Shown: positions 6,040 through 12,731 of the stretch, one piece after another | How the letters are laid out: each line of letters opens with the position of its first letter | Position numbering within the stretch: position 1 is the first letter of the stretch | Origin: Actimicrobium sp047621665 | Lineage (GTDB): Bacteria > Pseudomonadota > Gammaproteobacteria > Burkholderiales > Burkholderiaceae_D | Direction of reading: 5' to 3' | Assembly: GCA_047621665.1 (NCBI GenBank) | Contig: JBLHMB010000066.1 | Span: 1 to 17,618 of the forward strand | Length of the DNA: 17,618 nucleotides | Translations under genes and position numbers: made by a program | Notes under the pieces: model-generated | The model's database searches: none | What the model was told of the DNA's origin: nothing | Seen by the model: the letters and a program-made list of their open reading frames with translations, nothing else

Positions 6040-7896
6040 ATGACGTGCTTAAATCTTGACCCGGCAATGCGTCGGATTGGACTCGCAGTAATGTTCTTGT
6101 GTGCCGGTTCCGCCCACGCTGTTGGCCTGGGGTCGATTCAAGTGCAATCCGGCTTAGGTCAATCACTCAAGCTAGCTGTTCCGTTGATCGGTTCTGACAG
6201 TGCGAATCTGCTAGCGTCCTGCGTCAAATTTCGTATCGAATCCCTGGACGGTGTCTTCATCGCTGAGCCTTTGGCGACCATCGTCAAGTCGGCACAGGGA
6301 CAGTCTTTCTTACAAATAACGACGCGCCAGCCGGTTTATGAGCCCGCCATGTCAGTCTCGGTTGATTTGGCCTGCGATTCACGGGTACATCGTGATTTCC
6401 AGATTTTGCTCGATCCGGTGACTAGCTTGACTGACACGCTTGCAGCGTTACCAAGAGATAACATCGCTGGTAGTACCAGGAGCCAGTCACTCGTTCCGGA
6501 CGGGAATCGGATGATCATTCCTGGAGTGAGCCGCGTGCTGCGTGAATCAGTCGCGGTAGTCGAGCGTAGCAGGCGAACTGCGGTTGCCATTACCGGCACA
6601 TCGCCTGCCGCGCGCACTCCGGTACCCTTATCTCCAAGTAGTCGTAGCAGTTCACCTCGAAACATACTGAAACTCTCATCGCAAGACCTGCCGGAGGCAA
6701 AATACGTTGCTACCGGGCAGCTCAAGCTAAGCAGAGAGTTGACTGAACTGAACTTATCTGGCGCTTTGCCGCCAACGGAGGAACTCTCCGCAGCCCAACA
6801 GCGCTATGCCATGTTGTTGCGCGGTGAAGATCCCCTGCGCCAGGCCGAGCGGGAAAACCTCAGGCAAAAAAAGCAGATCGATACACTGCAGCGTCAATAC
6901 AATGCCAGCAAGATGCAACAGAGTGCCGACACGGCGGCATTGGTTGAGTTACAGCAGAATTCCTTGCCTCTCGGTTGGGCCGCAGGCCTCGCTGTGTTGC
7001 TCCTGGGTACTCTCGGTGCTGCTGGCTGGCTGGGATGGCGGCTGCGGAACGTGCGTAAAGAGCAGCCTGAAAGCGCATGGGATATGAGTATGTTGCGTAC
7101 CGAATCTGAATCTGAATCTGAATCTGAATCTGAATCTGAATCTGAATCTGTATCGGGCGCGTTCAATGTCAGAGCCAAAGCCGAACAGTCAGGAGCAGCT
7201 GCTACCAGTCTTTTTGGCATCGGGAAGAAGGCAACACTGGAAACAAACGCTGTACCTGAATTCCTGCAGGACAAAAAATTGCCAGTAAGCGGTCTCGATA
7301 TGAATGCAGCACCAGCGGTGATCGAGACTGCCGACTCATTGGCACAAGCGGCCGTGGTGACGCATGATGCGCTGCAATTTTATCCGGCTCGGATCGAAAA
7401 TATGAAGGTCGAAGAAATTTCTGATGTGATGCAGGAAGCTGAATTCTGGTTGTCCCTTAATGACCCCGTTCGGGCAATCGAGATTCTGGAACCTTATGGC
7501 AAGCTTGATTTACCTGAATCACCGATGCCTTGGCTATTCCTGCTGGATCTTTATCGCGAGAGTAACAACCAACCCAGCTATGAGGCGCTGCGCGAGCGGA
7601 CCGAACGCGTTTTTAACACACGCATACCTGAATGGTCTGAAATTCCCGGCAACGCCCCGGCAATGAGCCTGGAAGATTTTCCGCATGTTATCGAGCGCAT
7701 TTGCGAACTATGGCAGAGCGATCACATCGCGGCTTATCTTGAAAGCCTCATGCTGGACAACCGTAACGGAATCCGTCGCGGCTTTGACATCGAGGTTTAT
7801 CAGGAAGTGATGTTGTTAATGGCCATCGTTAAGGAATTCGATACTGTCCAGCCAAACGCTGCAACGAACGATGCGCCCGGATTCATGCTGGAATAG
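6040..7896 (+). CDS. FimV-like protein with signal peptide, single membrane helix and acidic Glu-Ser repeat
   Basis: A protein of 618 residues. Residues 1-27 form a signal peptide (hydrophobic LAVMFLCAGSAHA, likely cut after Ala27). Residues 28 to about 126 match the FimV N-terminal domain (VGLGSIQVQSGLGQSLKLAV, ending FQILLDP). A Ser/Pro/Arg-rich linker follows, then a probable coiled coil (about 250-305), a membrane helix (about 311-334), an (ES)8 stretch (355-370), and a cytoplasmic C-terminal region. That region has a helical, TPR-like segment around 443-600 (FWLSLNDPVRAIEILEPYG). FimV/TspA proteins link peptidoglycan binding to type IV pilus assembly and polar organisation. This one is shorter than classical FimV (about 900 residues) and I do not see a LysM motif. 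No pilus genes are nearby, so FimV-like is safer than FimV. Confidence 0.75.
   Translation: MTCLNLDPAMRRIGLAVMFLCAGSAHAVGLGSIQVQSGLGQSLKLAVPLIGSDSANLLASCVKFRIESLDGVFIAEPLATIVKSAQGQSFLQITTRQPVYEPAMSVSVDLACDSRVHRDFQILLDPVTSLTDTLAALPRDNIAGSTRSQSLVPDGNRMIIPGVSRVLRESVAVVERSRRTAVAITGTSPAARTPVPLSPSSRSSSPRNILKLSSQDLPEAKYVATGQLKLSRELTELNLSGALPPTEELSAAQQRYAMLLRGEDPLRQAERENLRQKKQIDTLQRQYNASKMQQSADTAALVELQQNSLPLGWAAGLAVLLLGTLGAAGWLGWRLRNVRKEQPESAWDMSMLRTESESESESESESESESVSGAFNVRAKAEQSGAAATSLFGIGKKATLETNAVPEFLQDKKLPVSGLDMNAAPAVIETADSLAQAAVVTHDALQFYPARIENMKVEEISDVMQEAEFWLSLNDPVRAIEILEPYGKLDLPESPMPWLFLLDLYRESNNQPSYEALRERTERVFNTRIPEWSEIPGNAPAMSLEDFPHVIERICELWQSDHIAAYLESLMLDNRNGIRRGFDIEVYQEVMLLMAIVKEFDTVQPNAATNDAPGFMLE
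7102..7149 (+). repeat. Hexanucleotide microsatellite (GAATCT)8 inside fimV-like gene
   Basis: Eight perfect tandem copies of GAATCT, in frame, encode eight Glu-Ser dipeptides just after the membrane helix. The unit is a multiple of three, so slippage would lengthen or shorten the acidic stretch without breaking the frame. Confidence 0.98.
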
Positions 7897-7931
7897 GCTT
7901 TCTAAAAGGATTGCCGTTCACTAAGTCCGAA

Positions 7932-8234
7932 TTAGGCATCCTGTTTCAGGATCGCCGCCAATAAACCGGGAAACCGGCTTTCGATGTCGGCGTGGCGCAA
8001 TCGGTTCATGTGGTTGGTGCCATTATTTTCAGTCACGATCAGTCCAGCTTCCCGCAAAACCTTGAAGTGATGCGAAACCGTCGACTTTGGTCGTCCGCCA
8101 TCGAGTTCTCCGCAGGTTGCCACTTCCACCCGGGCCAGGTGTCGAACAATGTCCAGACGGATCGAGTCGCTCAATGCATAGAGTACGCGTTCGAGCGAAA
8201 GGTCGTCGTGGGCAGGGTGTTTAAGAGGGCGCAT
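7932..8234 (-). CDS. ArsR/SmtB-family winged-helix transcriptional regulator
   Basis: A regulator of 100 residues, typical ArsR length. It begins with a helix typical of the family (LERVLYALSDSIRLDIVRHL). The recognition helix region follows (KSTVSHHFKVLREAGLI), then the wing (VTENNGTNHMNRLR). Only one Cys is present (in VATCGEL), so the classic ELCVCDL metal site is missing and it probably senses something other than arsenite or metal. I chose ATG 8234; a TTG two codons upstream (8240) is possible. It is divergent from xenA, and an inverted repeat suited to a dimeric regulator lies between them. Inference: it represses both itself and the xenA transcript, with an electrophile or enone as inducer. 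Confidence 0.9.
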   Translation of the reverse strand: MRPLKHPAHDDLSLERVLYALSDSIRLDIVRHLARVEVATCGELDGGRPKSTVSHHFKVLREAGLIVTENNGTNHMNRLRHADIESRFPGLLAAILKQDA

Positions 8235-8270
8235 GGGCAATAGGATACACCTTGCTGTACACTCCTTCTA

Positions 8271-8300
8271 TTGTTCGACTATTTACGAACTACCGAACAA
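8271..8300. promoter_or_regulatory. Candidate ArsR operator between arsR-type gene and xenA
   Basis: TTGTTCG (8271-8277) is repeated in inverted form as CGAACTA (8286-8292, six of seven matching) and again as CGAACAA (8294-8300, perfect). The inner core GTTCG N8 CGAAC is a perfect palindrome, and the two right-hand copies form an 8-nt direct repeat. The site lies 28-58 bases before the xenA start and 36 bases before the regulator start, where a repressor would cover both promoters. Binding is inferred. Confidence 0.6.
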
Positions 8301-8328
8301 CTATTTATCTGTTTAAACAAAGGAACCC

Positions 8329-9417
8329 ATGTCTGCTTTATTCCAACCCTTCACACTTAAAAATGCTGCGTTACGCAACCGTATTGCAGTGCCACCAATG
8401 TGTCAGTACATGGCCGTCGATGGCCTCGTCAACGACTGGCATCTGGCGCATTACACCAGCATGGCCCGCGGCGGTGCAGCACTGGTTGTCGTCGAGGCAA
8501 CCGGTGTCGCACCGGAAGGTCGGATTACTCCCGGTTGTACCGGTATCTGGAACGATGACCTGGCACAGGCGTTTGTGCCGATCGTGCAAGCGATCAAATC
8601 GGCTGGCGCAGTGCCCGGTATCCAGATCGGCCATGCCGGCCGCAAAGCCAGCTCGAATCGTCCATGGGAAGGTGATGATCATATTGCCGGGGACGATGCA
8701 CGCAGCTGGCAAACCATTGCGCCATCGGCGATTGCATTCGGTGCCAATCTGCCGCGTGAACCACGCGAGATGACGCTTGATGACATTGCCCGCGTGCGGC
8801 AGGACTTCGTTGATGCCGCGGTGCGTGCACGTGACGTTGGTTTCGAATGGCTGGAGCTGCATTTTGCGCACGGCTATCTGGCCCAGAGCTTCTTTTCTGC
8901 CCATTCGAACCAGCGAAACGATATCTATGGCGGCAGCGTCGAGAATCGCAGCCGTTTTCTTCTTGAGACATTAAAAGCCGTACGCGAAGTGTGGCCGGAA
9001 AATCTGCCGCTGACGATCCGTTTCGGTGTAATCGAGTTTGACGGTCGCGACGAGCAAACATTGATGGAGTCAATTGGCCTGGTCAAACAGTTCAAGGCAG
9101 CGGGCATGGACATGATCAGCGTCAGTATCGGTTTTTCGACCCCGACGGCATCGATCCCATGGGGACCGGCATTTATGGGCCCCGTCAGTGAGCGCGTGCG
9201 TCGGGAAGCCGGTGTACCGGTTTCGTCGGCCTGGGGCTTCGGCGTGCCAGCACTGGCTGAGCAAGCGGTCAAGGCGGAACAACTTGATCTGGTCATGGTT
9301 GGCAAGGCGCACCTGGCCAATCCGCACTGGGCGTATTTTGCGGCCAAGGAGTTGGGTGTTGAGCGGGCCTCGTGGACATTGCCGGCACCCTACGCGCACT
9401 GGTTAGAGCGGTACTAA
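8329..9417 (+). CDS. xenA: Xenobiotic reductase XenA-type Old Yellow Enzyme (NADPH:flavin oxidoreductase)
   Basis: An FMN-dependent TIM-barrel ene-reductase of 362 residues, the same length class as Pseudomonas XenA (363) and very similar along its whole length by recall. The thermophilic-like OYE signature residues are all present: Cys25 and Tyr27 (PPMCQYM), His178 and His181 with Tyr183 (HFAHGYL), and Trp302 (SAWGFG), which in XenA shapes the active site. The C-terminal WTLPAPYAHWLERY also matches XenA. The family reduces activated C=C bonds of enones and maleimides, and also nitro compounds and nitrate esters, using NADPH. AAAGGA (8319-8324) precedes the ATG. It probably heads a transcript with the MDR gene 84 bases downstream, under the divergent ArsR regulator. 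Confidence 0.95.
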   Translation: MSALFQPFTLKNAALRNRIAVPPMCQYMAVDGLVNDWHLAHYTSMARGGAALVVVEATGVAPEGRITPGCTGIWNDDLAQAFVPIVQAIKSAGAVPGIQIGHAGRKASSNRPWEGDDHIAGDDARSWQTIAPSAIAFGANLPREPREMTLDDIARVRQDFVDAAVRARDVGFEWLELHFAHGYLAQSFFSAHSNQRNDIYGGSVENRSRFLLETLKAVREVWPENLPLTIRFGVIEFDGRDEQTLMESIGLVKQFKAAGMDMISVSIGFSTPTASIPWGPAFMGPVSERVRREAGVPVSSAWGFGVPALAEQAVKAEQLDLVMVGKAHLANPHWAYFAAKELGVERASWTLPAPYAHWLERY

Positions 9418-9487
9418 TTTGCCGCCAGGACGGGCACGGGGTATCGTGCCTGTGCAAACGCATCTCCGAATAAACGTTTTACATCAG

Positions 9488-9493
9488 GAAGGA
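9488..9493 (+). promoter_or_regulatory. Ribosome binding site for MDR gene
   Basis: GAAGGA lies eight bases before ATG 9502 and fixes the start. In the gap upstream, GGCACG (9433-9438) and CGTGCC (9445-9450) form a weak hairpin without a T run, so readthrough from xenA is likely. Confidence 0.65.
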
Positions 9494-9501
9494 ATCCAAC
9501 C

Positions 9502-10491
9502 ATGGCACGCATTGTTAAATTTTTCAAAACCGGTGGTCCGGAAGTCTTGCAGATCATCGACGAAGCCGTGGCGGCACCTGCCGCAGGCGAGTTACAAATC
9601 AGCGTTCGTGCGATTGGCGTGAACCGTGCAGAAGTCATGTTCCGCAACGGCCAATATCTGGAAGTGCCGCAACTGCCGGCACGCCTCGGCTATGAAGCAG
9701 CCGGCACCATCACGGCAGTGGGCGAGGGCGTCAGCGACTTCAAGGTAGGCGATGCGGTCAGTACCGTGCCGGCTTTTTCGCAAAATCAGTATGGCGTTTA
9801 TGGCGACCTGGTCAATGTCCCGGCGTCTGCCACCGTCAAGCATCCCGCTTCACTTTCATGGGTGGAGGCCGCTTCGGTCTGGATGCAGTACATGACGGCT
9901 TACGGCGCACTGGTCGAGTTCGCCCGGACCCAGCCGGGCGAGTTTGTGCTGATTCCGGCGGCATCAAGCAGCGTCGGTGTCGCCGCAATTGAAATTGCCA
10001 ACATGATCGGAGCCATTCCGATTGCGCTGACGCGGTATAGCGGCAAGCGTGATGCGCTGCTCAAAGCGGGTGCGCAACATGTCATCGCTACCGAGGAAGA
10101 AGACCTGGTACAACGGGTCAACGAGCTCACCGACAACAAGGGGGCGCGCGTCGTGTTCGATCCGGTGTCCGGACCAACACTCGCCAAACTGGCTGAAGCA
10201 ACGGCGCAAAGCGGCATCATATTTCAGTACGGCACGCTTAGTACCGAGCCGGCACCGTTCCCGTTATTCACCGCTCTCGCCAAGCAGTTGACGATACGTG
10301 GTTACACGCTATTTGAAATCAGCACCAATCCGGAACGCTTTACACGTGCCACGCAGTTCATCCTGAAAGGACTCACTGACGGCAAGCTCAAACCGACCAT
10401 CGCGAAGACCTTCCCGTTCGAGCAGGTCATCGAAGCGCATCGGTACATGGAATCAAATCAGCAAATCGGCAAGATCGTGATTACGCTGTAA
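9502..10491 (+). CDS. MDR-superfamily NAD(P)H-dependent reductase (quinone oxidoreductase-like, zinc-free)
   Basis: A medium-chain dehydrogenase/reductase of 329 residues. The GroES-like N-terminal domain has NRAEVMFRNGQY (41-52) and LGYEAAG (62-68) in place of the zinc-binding Cys/His of alcohol dehydrogenases. The Rossmann segment has the nucleotide-binding loop AASSSVGVAAIEIA (153-166). The C-terminal end (QQIGKIVITL) is typical for QOR-like enzymes. These proteins reduce quinones or alpha,beta-unsaturated carbonyls with NADPH, although database names often say zinc-dependent alcohol dehydrogenase. Position downstream of xenA suggests a shared role in reducing reactive carbonyls or quinones. 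The exact substrate is unknown. Confidence 0.9.
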   Translation: MARIVKFFKTGGPEVLQIIDEAVAAPAAGELQISVRAIGVNRAEVMFRNGQYLEVPQLPARLGYEAAGTITAVGEGVSDFKVGDAVSTVPAFSQNQYGVYGDLVNVPASATVKHPASLSWVEAASVWMQYMTAYGALVEFARTQPGEFVLIPAASSSVGVAAIEIANMIGAIPIALTRYSGKRDALLKAGAQHVIATEEEDLVQRVNELTDNKGARVVFDPVSGPTLAKLAEATAQSGIIFQYGTLSTEPAPFPLFTALAKQLTIRGYTLFEISTNPERFTRATQFILKGLTDGKLKPTIAKTFPFEQVIEAHRYMESNQQIGKIVITL

Positions 10492-10498
10492 GTGGTTG

Positions 10499-10526
10499 AT
10501 GCCGGACACGCGAAGGTGTCCGGCAT
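10499..10526. terminator. Perfect hairpin after MDR gene, probable shared terminator
   Basis: ATGCCGGACAC (10499-10509) and GTGTCCGGCAT (10516-10526) form a perfect 11-bp stem with a 6-nt loop, starting 8 bases after the MDR stop. No T run follows on the plus strand. It sits between convergent genes and could terminate either transcript. Confidence 0.6.
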
Positions 10527-10541
10527 AGCTGAAGTGACCTG

Positions 10542-10574
10542 ACGGCGACCTGGTTCAATAAAATCCGGTCGCCG
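10542..10574. terminator. Second hairpin between convergent genes
   Basis: ACGGCGACC (10542-10550) and GGTCGCCGT (10566-10574) form a perfect 9-bp stem with a 15-nt AT-rich loop. It lies 27 bases beyond the minus-strand yghU stop. With the hairpin at 10499-10526 it makes a tandem structure in the 110-base convergent gap. Confidence 0.5.
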
Positions 10575-10601
10575 TAAAAGTACAGGAGGGGTGCGTATTA
10601 A

Positions 10602-11477
10602 TCAGACAGGTTTAGCCACTTTGTCTTGTGTCTTGGTAGCGAAATCAGCCGCGTCATGGCGCTCATGCAATTGGCTGGAGGGTTCACCCATGGTGCGGTT
10701 CACCATGCGTCCGCGCTTGACGGCAGCACGTGCGGCGATCTGATTGGTCCAGCGCTGCACATTCGAATACTCCTGCACTTGCAGGAATTCGCCGGCGTCA
10801 TACAACAGTCCCTTTGCGAGAGCGCCGTACCACGGCCAGATCGCCATGTCGGCAATCGTGTAGTCGTCGCCGGCAATGTATTCATTGTCGGCCAGGCGCT
10901 TGTCGAGCACGTCCATCTGGCGCTTGACTTCCATCGCATAGCGATCGATTGCGTATTCAATTTTCGTTGGTGCGTACGCATAAAAGTGACCGAACCCGCC
11001 GCCGAGAAAAGGTCCACTACCCATCTGCCAGAATAACCATGACAGGCACTCCGCTCGCTTGGCGTTATCGGTAGGCAGGAAGGCACCGAATTTTTCAGCC
11101 AGATACACCAGAATCGCACCGGACTCAAAAAGCCGTACCGGCGAGGCTTCGCTATAGTCCATCAGCGCCGGGATTTTCGAGTTCGGATTGATGTCGACGA
11201 AACCGCTGCCGAACTGATCACCTTCATGAATCCGGATCAGCCAGGCGTCGTATTCGGCACCGGTGTGTCCGGCTGCCAGCAGTTCTTCCAGCATGACGGT
11301 GACCTTGACGCCGTTCGGCGTACCCATCGAATAAAGCTGCAGCGGATGAACGCCTCTTTCCAGAACTTTCTCGCGGGTAGCGCCAGAGACCGGACGGTTG
11401 ATGTTGGCGAAAGTGCCGCCGCTTTCCTTATCGGCAGTCCAGATTTTTGGTGGTGTGTAAGTCGATGAATTAGTCAT
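10602..11477 (-). CDS. yghU: YghU-type glutathione S-transferase (glutathione-dependent disulfide-bond oxidoreductase)
   Basis: A nu-class glutathione transferase of 291 residues that matches E. coli YghU over most of its length. It has the N-terminal extension (FANINRPVSG), the thioredoxin-fold active region GTPNGVKVT (52-60) with the Thr/Asn pair that contacts glutathione, NPNSKIPAL (97-105), and FESG (117-120). The C-terminal helical domain includes FLGGGFGHFYAYAP. YghU has disulfide reductase activity toward small disulfides and weak peroxidase activity, and binds two glutathiones per subunit. It acts in the cytoplasm. AAGGAATCAACC precedes the ATG. It is downstream of the reductase gene on the same strand, with a 100-base gap, so it may be co-transcribed or have its own promoter. 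Confidence 0.95.
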   Translation of the reverse strand: MTNSSTYTPPKIWTADKESGGTFANINRPVSGATREKVLERGVHPLQLYSMGTPNGVKVTVMLEELLAAGHTGAEYDAWLIRIHEGDQFGSGFVDINPNSKIPALMDYSEASPVRLFESGAILVYLAEKFGAFLPTDNAKRAECLSWLFWQMGSGPFLGGGFGHFYAYAPTKIEYAIDRYAMEVKRQMDVLDKRLADNEYIAGDDYTIADMAIWPWYGALAKGLLYDAGEFLQVQEYSNVQRWTNQIAARAAVKRGRMVNRTMGEPSSQLHERHDAADFATKTQDKVAKPV

Positions 11478-11577
11478 GGTTGATTCCTTAAAAAAAAGTG
11501 AATGACATCGGGCTGGCAGGGACCCCGGCTTGACGACTCTGCACGGTTGCGCCCGTTCGGTGAATTATTGCTATGCG

Positions 11578-12468
11578 TTAGCGCAGTGCCGCGTCCTCGG
11601 CGGTGACCCGTTCGATGGCGGTCCAGTCCTGTTTGCCACGCTCTTTCGCGAGGCTGGTGAGCAGTCGCGCATGCAGCAGATCGGCCAGAGGCATCGGCAC
11701 CTTCGCTGCTTCGGCGACGTCGCGTACCAGCCGGACATCTTTCATACCGAGTTCGAGCTTGAACCCTGCCGGCTCAAAAGACCGCTCGGCAATCTTGCGA
11801 CCGTAGTTCTGGTAAATCGGACAGGAGAAAATTGTCTGACCAAAAAAGCTCGCCATCGCGACGCGGTCGATGCCGTTTTTTTCGGCCAGTGCTTGCGCTT
11901 CAGCCATGGTTTCGATTGCTGCCAGGATCATGAAATTACCAGACAGCTTGACTACGTTTGCCGCTGCCGGATCGTCGCCAAAGTCATGGATACCCTGACC
12001 CAGGACGTCAAGAAGGGTCTTCGCCCGTTGCTTGGCGTCGGCGTTACCGGATTGGCAAATCCATAGTTTTGCTGCCGCAGCGGCTTCGGGACGACCAAAC
12101 ACCGGTGCACTAAGGAACAGGCTACCGTTGGCGGCATGCAGCGCGGCCAGCTTTTTCGATGTTTCCGGAGAAACCGTACTCATCGAAATATGCAGGCCTC
12201 CCTTGCCAAGTTTTTGCAGGATGCCATCCGGACCGAGAGTAACCGTTTCCAAAGCGGCATCGTGGGCCAGCATCGTGATGGCAATACCACCTTCGACGAC
12301 GGCGCCGGCTGGTGTTTCTGCGATGTTGGCGCCGTCGGGGCGCAAAGCCTCGGCAGCTGCTCTAGTACGGTTATAAACGGTGACGGCAAGCCCGCTCTTG
12401 AGCAGGTTGCGCGCCATTGGCGCACCCATGCTGCCCATTCCGAGGAATTCGATAGGTGGTGTGGTCAT
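11578..12468 (-). CDS. NAD(P)-dependent beta-hydroxyacid dehydrogenase family protein (3-hydroxyisobutyrate dehydrogenase-like)
   Basis: A reductase of 296 residues, normal family length. The Rossmann loop is GMGSMG (10-15). YNRT (32-35) carries an Arg after the second strand, suggesting NADP(H) preference. MSTVSP (95-101 region), the substrate loop APVFGRP (121-127) and the catalytic Lys174 with Asn178 (NVVKLSGN) are all present. The family oxidises beta-hydroxyacids or, in the GLYR1/GHR branch, reduces glyoxylate and succinic semialdehyde. The open frame extends upstream to 12576, but ATG 12468 is preceded by CAGGAGAAATAC and gives the expected N-terminus, so I use it. The neighbouring glutathione transferase suggests a detoxification or carbonyl-handling role; the substrate is not determinable. 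Confidence 0.9.
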   Translation of the reverse strand: MTTPPIEFLGMGSMGAPMARNLLKSGLAVTVYNRTRAAAEALRPDGANIAETPAGAVVEGGIAITMLAHDAALETVTLGPDGILQKLGKGGLHISMSTVSPETSKKLAALHAANGSLFLSAPVFGRPEAAAAAKLWICQSGNADAKQRAKTLLDVLGQGIHDFGDDPAAANVVKLSGNFMILAAIETMAEAQALAEKNGIDRVAMASFFGQTIFSCPIYQNYGRKIAERSFEPAGFKLELGMKDVRLVRDVAEAAKVPMPLADLLHARLLTSLAKERGKQDWTAIERVTAEDAALR

Positions 12469-12470
12469 GT

Positions 12471-12480
12471 ATTTCTCCTG
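12471..12480 (-). promoter_or_regulatory. Ribosome binding site deciding the reductase start
   Basis: On the minus strand CAGGAGAAAT precedes ATG 12468. It rules in this start and argues against the 36-residue upstream extension of the open frame. The rest of the gap to 12731 presumably holds divergent promoters; none is clear by eye. Confidence 0.75.
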
Positions 12481-12731
12481 AACGTGTTTCTGTGATGTTG
12501 CGGCGACGCCGGAGCCGGAATCGATTTGGTTGTCCGGCCAAAGCAGTACGTTGTTGGTTGATCCGTGTACTTGCACTCATCATAGTTGAGAATTCCTGAC
12601 TCCCGCTTGAGCCCAACGCAGGAACATCAATGACACCGATGGTTTGATATCGCACATCCTTCTTTCCCGGTAACGATCTATATCTGCCATTTCCGGTGTA
12701 CCTTGAGGGTTGGCTATTCGTCGGAGTCGCC

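Noticed and set aside
8311..8318. Palindrome GTTTAAAC before xenA
   Set aside because: It is short, overlaps the leader next to the Shine-Dalgarno, and can occur by chance; the TTGTTCG repeats are a better operator candidate.
8252..8773. Plus-strand frame of 173 residues overlapping xenA
   Set aside because: It is out of frame with the clearly functional xenA and covers the operator region; no coding features.
12469..12576. 36-residue N-terminal extension of the beta-hydroxyacid dehydrogenase-like protein
   Set aside because: The family begins just before the GxGxxG loop, and a strong ribosome binding site sits directly before ATG 12468.
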